Source: Bacteroidota bacterium (GTDB taxonomy: Bacteria; Bacteroidota; Bacteroidia; Chitinophagales; Chitinophagaceae). From it: a stretch of 9,687 bases of DNA. Location: assembly GCA_023412975.1 (NCBI GenBank), contig JAEZRB010000027.1:1-9687 (forward strand), given 5' to 3'. A program made the translations under genes and the position numbers. Shown here piece by piece: positions 6,799-9,687 of the stretch (its first letter is position 1; each line of letters opens with the position of its first letter). The notes under the pieces are model-generated. The model had not been told where the DNA came from and did not search any database. It was given only the letters and a program-made list of their open reading frames with translations.

Positions 6799-7266
6799 TC
6801 AACTAATCACCTTCACATTCCTGTTGAAACTCTCATCAAGCGAAATAAAAGTTTCTGTTCTTTCAATCCCTTTTATTTTCTGAAGCTGATCGTGCAGGAC
6901 ATATCGTAGTTGTGTAATGTCTTTGCAAACTATTTCTGCGAACATGCTATAGTTGCCCGTGGTATAGTTCAGTCGTACGATCTCGGGGATCTTTTGCAGG
7001 TCTTTCGCAACAGTATCGTACAAAGAACTTTCCTTTAAATAGATCCCGATAAACGCGATCACATCATAACCCAGTTGTTTAAGATCGGCCTTGAGGCGCG
7101 TGCCTTTTACTACACCCGCTTCCTGGAGTTTTTTGATCCTGACGTGAATAGTACCACCAGAAACAAAAAGCTTTTTACCAAGATCAGCATAAGAGATCTC
7201 AGCATTTTCCATCATGTGGTGAATGATATCGAGGTCCAGTTTGTCGAGATTTAATTTGGCAGACAT
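6799..7266 (-). CDS. Lrp/AsnC-family transcriptional regulator
   Basis: The 155-residue protein has the two-domain Lrp/AsnC plan. A helix-turn-helix spans about 8-55 (LDKLDLDIIHHMMENAEISY, with recognition helix SGGTIHVRIKKLQEAGVVKG), and a RAM effector-binding/oligomerisation domain spans about 65-145 and contains the TTGNYSMFAEI strand. Such proteins form octamer-like discs and sense amino acids or related small molecules; the ligand here is unknown. The frame extends upstream to a TTG at 7297-7299, but ATG 7264-7266 (MSAKLNLDKL) is the natural family start and fits the promoter at 7305-7336. It converges with the permease gene across the 164-bp repeat-rich gap. A palindrome over its -33 box suggests autoregulation. 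Confidence 0.92.
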   Translation of the reverse strand: MSAKLNLDKLDLDIIHHMMENAEISYADLGKKLFVSGGTIHVRIKKLQEAGVVKGTRLKADLKQLGYDVIAFIGIYLKESSLYDTVAKDLQKIPEIVRLNYTTGNYSMFAEIVCKDITQLRYVLHDQLQKIKGIERTETFISLDESFNRNVKVIS

Positions 7267-7304
7267 TAAGGGGAGTGTTTTTAGATTATTTTCATTCAAT
7301 CGTA

Positions 7305-7336
7305 CAAATATTTGAATAATTTCTATTATTTCAAAA
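7305..7336 (-). promoter_or_regulatory. Promoter of the Lrp/AsnC-family gene
   Basis: On the minus strand a TTTTG (7332-7336) is followed after 19 bases by AATATTTG (7305-7312), seven of eight matches to TAnnTTTG. The -7 region lies in a perfect 10-bp palindrome CAAATATTTG (7305-7314). Predicted leader is about 30-35 nt before the ATG at 7266. Confidence 0.5.
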
Positions 7337-7340
7337 TAAT
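7325..7340. promoter_or_regulatory. Candidate Lrp/AsnC autoregulatory site
   Basis: ATTATTT-CA-AAATAAT is an inverted repeat with perfect 7-bp arms overlapping the -33 box of the Lrp gene, with another AATAAT word at 7315-7320. AT-rich symmetric sites repeated on one DNA face are usual for Lrp/AsnC proteins. It also lies just upstream of the divergent + strand promoter at 7351-7383. Confidence 0.45.
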
Positions 7341-7350
7341 TGTTGAAAAA

Positions 7351-7383
7351 TTTGGAATGAAAAGACCGATTGGCCTATATTTG
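7351..7383 (+). promoter_or_regulatory. Promoter pointing into the structured RNA region
   Basis: TATATTTG (7376-7383) is an exact TAnnTTTG box on the + strand. The nearest suitable TTTG (7351-7354) is 21 bases upstream, slightly wider than the usual spacing. Transcription would begin near 7388-7390, about 40 nt before the tRNA-like fold, with no convincing protein-coding frame following until 8218. Confidence 0.5.
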
Positions 7384-7429
7384 TTCTATCAAGTTCTTTA
7401 AACGGGTTTACAAAGATAGCCCGATATAC

Positions 7430-7601
7430 TGTGGGGTGATGAAATTTTCGGCAGACATGCCCTCTCGTCTCGAGGGTGAGGATAACGGGATAAACGTAGC
7501 ATAGAGCCGGTTCCGACTAAAATCGGGGCCGACCGGGATTGACCACCGGACTTTGTGTTGCAGCTAACCGCCTCGTGGAGGTTCGACCCCTCCCCCTACA
7601 G
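7430..7601 (+). ncRNA. Candidate tRNA-like (tmRNA-like) structured RNA
   Basis: The two ends pair as a 7-bp acceptor-like stem: TGTGGGG (7430-7436) with CCCTACA (7594-7600), one G-U wobble, extendable by C7429-G7601. Directly inside the 3' strand is a perfect T-arm: GGAGG (7577-7581), loop TTCGACC (7582-7588), CCTCC (7589-7593), with the universal TTCRA loop pattern and exact tRNA spacing. Near the 5' end CCCTC-N7-GAGGG (7460-7476) is an anticodon-arm-like hairpin with a poor loop. The central part holds the strong hairpin CGGTTCCGA/TCGGGGCCG around CTAAAA. At about 172 nt it is too long for a tRNA and too short for a normal one-piece tmRNA, and no CCA or ALAA-type tag is encoded. It could be a reduced or decayed tmRNA, an interrupted tRNA, or an unrelated RNA with a tRNA-like end. 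Confidence 0.4.
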
Positions 7602-7706
7602 CTCTCTTTCTCTCATGTGATTGTTATGCCTGTGGATCTTCGGATTTGCAGGTTTTTTTTGCCCTGTACCCAAAGTCTACTACAGGTATATAAAGATTTC
7701 ATAACG
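7602..7706. other. Gene-free spacer between the structured RNA and the tandem repeats
   Basis: Part of the 7267-8217 gene-free interval. It begins CTCTCTTTCTCTC, weakly resembling the left end of the 223-bp repeats, and contains a T8 run. I see no gene, and the short frames crossing it lack motifs or codon character. An RNA 3' end could lie at the T8 run (about 7653-7660), but the preceding hairpin is weak. Confidence 0.3.
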
Positions 7707-7895
7707 AATAGCTCTCACTTCTCAGCACTAAATGAATTGTGAAATTGCAAGTTCATCCTGGGCGATGCACCTTAAAAGAATTTTGCAATTAAGAAAACCA
7801 GACCCGGAACCTTTCTCTTATTGAAATTAAGTCTACCAGTTCCTTTACGTGCTGAGGCCAGAGAAAGTTACCGGCTCAGGGCCGGTATGACAACA
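7707..7895. repeat. Tandem intergenic repeat, copy 1
   Basis: This ~189-bp unit recurs 223 bp downstream. The left ~45 bp, from AATAGCTCTCACTTCTCA on, match copy 2 with a single difference. The right end, from AGAGAAAGTTACCGGCTCA to GGTATGACAACA, is nearly identical too. The middle has diverged apart from islands such as AAAACCAGACCCGG. The right end folds as TACCGGC (7869-7875), loop TCAGG, GCCGGTA (7881-7887). No credible reading frame lies in it. Confidence 0.85.
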
Positions 7896-7929
7896 GCGGG
7901 ATCGCCAATTTGCAAGGTGTTTTTATACA

Positions 7930-8122
7930 AATAGCTCTCACTTCTCAACACTAAATGAATTGTGAAATTGCAAGTTCACTATGCCGTCATCCGGGCGTTG
8001 CTCCCAGGAAAATCTTGTTGAAAGGAAAACCAGACCCGGGTCTTGTTGAAGTTAAGACTGCCCGATTCCTGTCGATACTGAGGCTAGAGAAAGTTACCGG
8101 CTCAAAGGCCGGTATGACAACA
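7930..8122. repeat. Tandem intergenic repeat, copy 2
   Basis: Second copy of the unit at 7707-7895, about 193 bp. The same terminal hairpin is kept: TACCGGC (8095-8101) and GCCGGTA (8108-8114). The loop has changed from TCAGG to TCAAAG, so the stem is conserved while the loop varies. The copies are separated by 34 unrelated bases. It ends about 95 bp before the DUF3078 gene start. Confidence 0.85.
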
Positions 8123-8193
8123 AGGAATACTCCTGTCGTGAAGAGATCTATTCCCCCTTTAATTTAGTCCACCCCGCTTTATCCAAACCTTAT

Positions 8194-8201
8194 TAGTTTT
8201 G
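8194..8201 (+). promoter_or_regulatory. -7 box of the DUF3078 gene
   Basis: TAGTTTTG is an exact TAnnTTTG element 16 bp before the ATG at 8218. No TTG lies at the expected -33 distance, so the promoter is either weak or relies on another element. The short AT-rich leader lacks a Shine-Dalgarno sequence. Confidence 0.45.
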
Positions 8202-8217
8202 TAAAAAATCTAACCAA

Positions 8218-9147
8218 ATGAAGAAGTTATTGTTATTGACTTTCCTTGTTGCCACTTTTTACAATGCCCTTGCGCAGGACGAAACGGTCAGGGAATTAAG
8301 AGATGCCTCCGGTCGTGTAATTAAGAAAGACCCCAATGATACCATCCCCTATACCTGGAGAAAGGGTGGTATGTACGGTATCAATGTGTCACAGGGCTCA
8401 CTCAGTAACTGGGCTGCAGGTGGAGATGATTTTTCTTTGTCAGTCAACTCGATCCTAAACCTGTTTGCATTCTATAAAAAAGATAAACACAGTTGGGACA
8501 ATACCCTCGATTTTAACCTCGGTTATGTAAATACTACCAGCCTGGGCAGCCGCAAGAATGACGACCGTATCGACATTCTTTCCAAATATGGTTATGCATT
8601 AAACCCGAAACTGAATCTGGCCGGCCTGGTCAACTTCCGGTCACAGCTTTTTAAAGGATATACTTACAGCGACGATGTCAAGACATTGTCCTCAGCATTT
8701 CTTTCACCGGCTTATATCCTGGTAAGCCCGGGTTTGGATTTTAAACCTAATGCTGACCTATCTATTTTTGTATCACCGATCACAGCCAGGTGGACTATTG
8801 TAAAAGATGATAGCCTCTCCGCACAGGGTTTGTATGGTGTAGAGCCCGGCAAACATTCCAATGGTGAGTTTGGTGCATTCGCAACGATTAACTACCTGAA
8901 AGAATTTAATAAGAACCTGAGCTTTAAAAGTAGACTTGACCTGTTTTCAAACTATAGAAGAAAACCACAAAACATCGACCTTTATTTTACCAATGTGCTG
9001 AACATAAAACTCACGCGTTTGCTTTCCGTAACCTGGAGTGTGGATATGATCTATGATGACGATGTACGGTTATTTGGTAAAAACAATACCGGCGCAGCCC
9101 TGCAATTGAAATCTTTAGTGGGGATAGGATTGTCTGCGAATTTCTAG
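8218..9147 (+). CDS. DUF3078-family outer-membrane beta-barrel protein
   Basis: The 309-residue precursor has a signal peptide at 1-19 (MKKLLLLTFLVATFYNALA, then Gln20) and a body of alternating amphipathic strands ending in Phe, as in outer-membrane barrels. The segment from about residue 46 (WRKGGMYGINVSQGSLSNWAAGGDD, here 46-70) is the hallmark of the DUF3078 family of Bacteroidetes, and strands such as YGYALNPKLNLAGLVNFRSQ and LDFKPNADLSIFVSPITARW follow. The family's function is unknown to me; location in the outer membrane is inferred. The only ATG near the signal peptide is 8218. It is preceded by a -7 box and followed at 9241 by an intrinsic terminator, so it appears to be a single-gene transcript. 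Confidence 0.9.
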   Translation: MKKLLLLTFLVATFYNALAQDETVRELRDASGRVIKKDPNDTIPYTWRKGGMYGINVSQGSLSNWAAGGDDFSLSVNSILNLFAFYKKDKHSWDNTLDFNLGYVNTTSLGSRKNDDRIDILSKYGYALNPKLNLAGLVNFRSQLFKGYTYSDDVKTLSSAFLSPAYILVSPGLDFKPNADLSIFVSPITARWTIVKDDSLSAQGLYGVEPGKHSNGEFGAFATINYLKEFNKNLSFKSRLDLFSNYRRKPQNIDLYFTNVLNIKLTRLLSVTWSVDMIYDDDVRLFGKNNTGAALQLKSLVGIGLSANF

Positions 9148-9187
9148 AAATTCTCGGTTTGTTCGGAGTGTTTTTAGAGCGGAGAAT

Positions 9188-9224
9188 AGGACACGGAGGG
9201 CACAGCGGGGAACACGAAGGGCAC
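9188..9224. repeat. CACGGAGGG/CACAGCGGGG-type degenerate repeat
   Basis: The 3' untranslated region carries a run of related purine-rich words: GGACACGGAGG, GCACAGCGGGGAA, CACGAAGGGCAC. Unit length is irregular (about 9 to 12 bp). Similar CAC-purine runs occur in intergenic DNA of several bacterial groups. No function is apparent. Confidence 0.5.
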
Positions 9225-9240
9225 AATTTTTTAAATAAAA

Positions 9241-9277
9241 GGTGAAGGCCTACCCTTTGGCAGGCCCTCATCTTTTT
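9241..9277 (+). terminator. Intrinsic terminator after the DUF3078 gene
   Basis: GGTGAAGGCCTACC (9241-9254), loop CTTT, and GGCAGGCCCTCATC (9259-9272) form a GC-rich stem with two A-C mismatches and one G-T wobble. TTTTT follows at 9273-9277. An A-rich run (AAATAAAA) just upstream could let it work weakly on the opposite strand as well. Confidence 0.8.
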
Positions 9278-9315
9278 AACACCTCAACTCTACCTCAACG
9301 CTTTAGGGTATCAGC

Positions 9316-9493
9316 TTATAAACGGTAATTGATAGGAAGGGTACGGCCTGTAAATTCAATCCTGGCCATGTAGAAATAATTACCATAAATGACCGGCAAT
9401 CACTACATGGTCAACACACTGTTCAGCTTTTAATGCCTTGAAATTCATGATCCTTCCGTTTACCGATTCGTTCCTGTATTTATAATCGTCCAA
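9316..9493 (-). pseudogene. Decayed fragment resembling a T9SS C-terminal sorting domain
   Basis: On the minus strand, the frame ending in TAA at 9316-9318 encodes GNYFYMARIEFTGRTLPINY plus Arg-Leu. This fits the last strands of type IX secretion sorting domains (G-x-Y-h-h-x-h, a G-turn, then a basic-hydrophobic end). The frame is closed upstream by TGA at 9400-9402. An overlapping frame (9380-9493) reads DDYKYRNESVNGRIMNFKAL and on to its own stop at 9380-9382; the phrase NFKAL recalls the segment before the terminal domains of the same proteins. Together they suggest a gene reduced by deletion and frameshift to about 180 bp. No start codon context or full domain remains. Short length makes this tentative. 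Confidence 0.4.
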
Positions 9494-9517
9494 TTAGAGT
9501 GCCATAAGCTGTAAACT

Positions 9518-9548
9518 TTGTTGCATGGAACCCGCTGGCTTAACTTTG
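9518..9548 (+). promoter_or_regulatory. Promoter of trmB
   Basis: TAACTTTG (9541-9548) is an exact TAnnTTTG box. TTG occurs 20 bases upstream (9518-9520) and again 17 bases upstream (9521-9523), either of which could serve as the -33 element. The ATG at 9556 lies only eight bases after the box, so the message is leaderless or nearly so. Confidence 0.5.
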
Positions 9549-9555
9549 CCCGCTG

Positions 9556-9687
9556 ATGGGACAAAAAAAATTAATACGGTTTGAAGAGCTGAAAACATTC
9601 CCCAATGTTTTGCAATACCCGGAAGGAATGGCGGGAAAATGGAAATCTTTCTTTAAAAATGAAAACCCTATTACACTGGAATTGGCC
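9556..9687 (+). CDS. trmB: tRNA (guanine-N7)-methyltransferase TrmB, N-terminal part (cut by window edge)
   Basis: The 44 visible residues begin MGQKKLIRFEELKTF, continue through NVLQYPEGMAGKWKSFF and end at NPITLELA at the window edge. This matches the N-terminus of Bacteroidetes TrmB, where ITLELA leads straight into the SAM-binding GCGKGE motif that would lie just beyond. The enzyme methylates N7 of G46 in the variable loop of tRNAs using S-adenosylmethionine. The catalytic core is outside the window, so integrity cannot be judged. A promoter box ends eight bases before the ATG. Identification rests on family resemblance of this short stretch. Confidence 0.8.
   Translation, partial: MGQKKLIRFEELKTFPNVLQYPEGMAGKWKSFFKNENPITLELA

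Noticed and set aside
7297..7299. TTG start extending the Lrp/AsnC protein by 11 residues
   Set aside because: The extension is not family-like, and ATG 7266 gives the normal N-terminus with a sensible distance from the promoter.
7475..7504. Possible tmRNA tag frame GEDNGINVA ending in TAG inside the tRNA-like RNA
   Set aside because: It begins GE-x-N like Bacteroidetes tags but lacks the conserved ALAA-type end and lies closer to the 5' end than a resume codon should. Kept only as a curiosity.
7539..7742. 67-residue + strand frame through the structured RNA and repeat copy 1
   Set aside because: It crosses the T-arm and repeat boundaries, has no domain or codon character, and does not correspond to a frame in repeat copy 2.
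7955..8167. 70-residue + strand frame in repeat copy 2
   Set aside because: The equivalent frame is broken in copy 1, so the repeat is not conserved as protein-coding sequence.

Overview
The window looks like a chromosomal segment of a Bacteroidetes (Bacteroidota) bacterium, most likely of the Chitinophagaceae type. The support is a DUF3078-type outer-membrane protein, a likely type IX secretion (T9SS) C-terminal remnant, the N-terminus of a TrmB that resembles Chitinophagaceae TrmB, weak or absent Shine-Dalgarno sequences, and several promoters of the Bacteroidetes form TTG-N17..21-TAnnTTTG. All of this is judged by eye; no search was run.

Layout. 1-86 holds the last codons of a c-type cytochrome gene with a CxxCH haem motif. 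280-1044 (+) encodes a seven-helix membrane protein of unknown function. It meets tail to tail, sharing a CTAG tetranucleotide, with an acyl-CoA dehydrogenase gene (1041-2834, -). That gene lies downstream of a MarR-family regulator gene (2886-3326, -), and the two look like one operon. The operon promoter can be read in full, with a perfect inverted repeat covering the predicted transcription start. Divergent from it, on the + strand, are an alpha/beta hydrolase, a membrane family 2 glycosyltransferase and an orphan OppC/DppC-type ABC permease with an enlarged periplasmic loop. An Lrp/AsnC-family regulator (6799-7266, -) converges on the permease.

The 7267-8217 interval is the most unusual part. 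It has a readable promoter for the Lrp gene and a divergent + strand promoter. About 45 bases downstream of the latter's -7 box lies a ~172-nt segment that can fold as a tRNA-like or tmRNA-like RNA: its ends pair as an acceptor stem and it has a perfect T-arm. Two tandem ~190-bp repeat units (period 223 bp) follow, each ending in the same TACCGGC/GCCGGTA hairpin. After these come the DUF3078 gene (8218-9147), a strong intrinsic terminator (9241-9277), a decayed minus-strand fragment resembling a T9SS sorting-domain terminus, and the start of trmB (9556 to the window edge).

A theme of the window is that several gene-free gaps carry short tandem arrays with a strict 7-bp period but different unit sequences (5431-5472, 6638-6672, 6744-6778), plus traces of the same period in the 223-bp repeats. 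The metabolic genes fit fatty-acid beta-oxidation under MarR control; the other genes have no obvious shared pathway.
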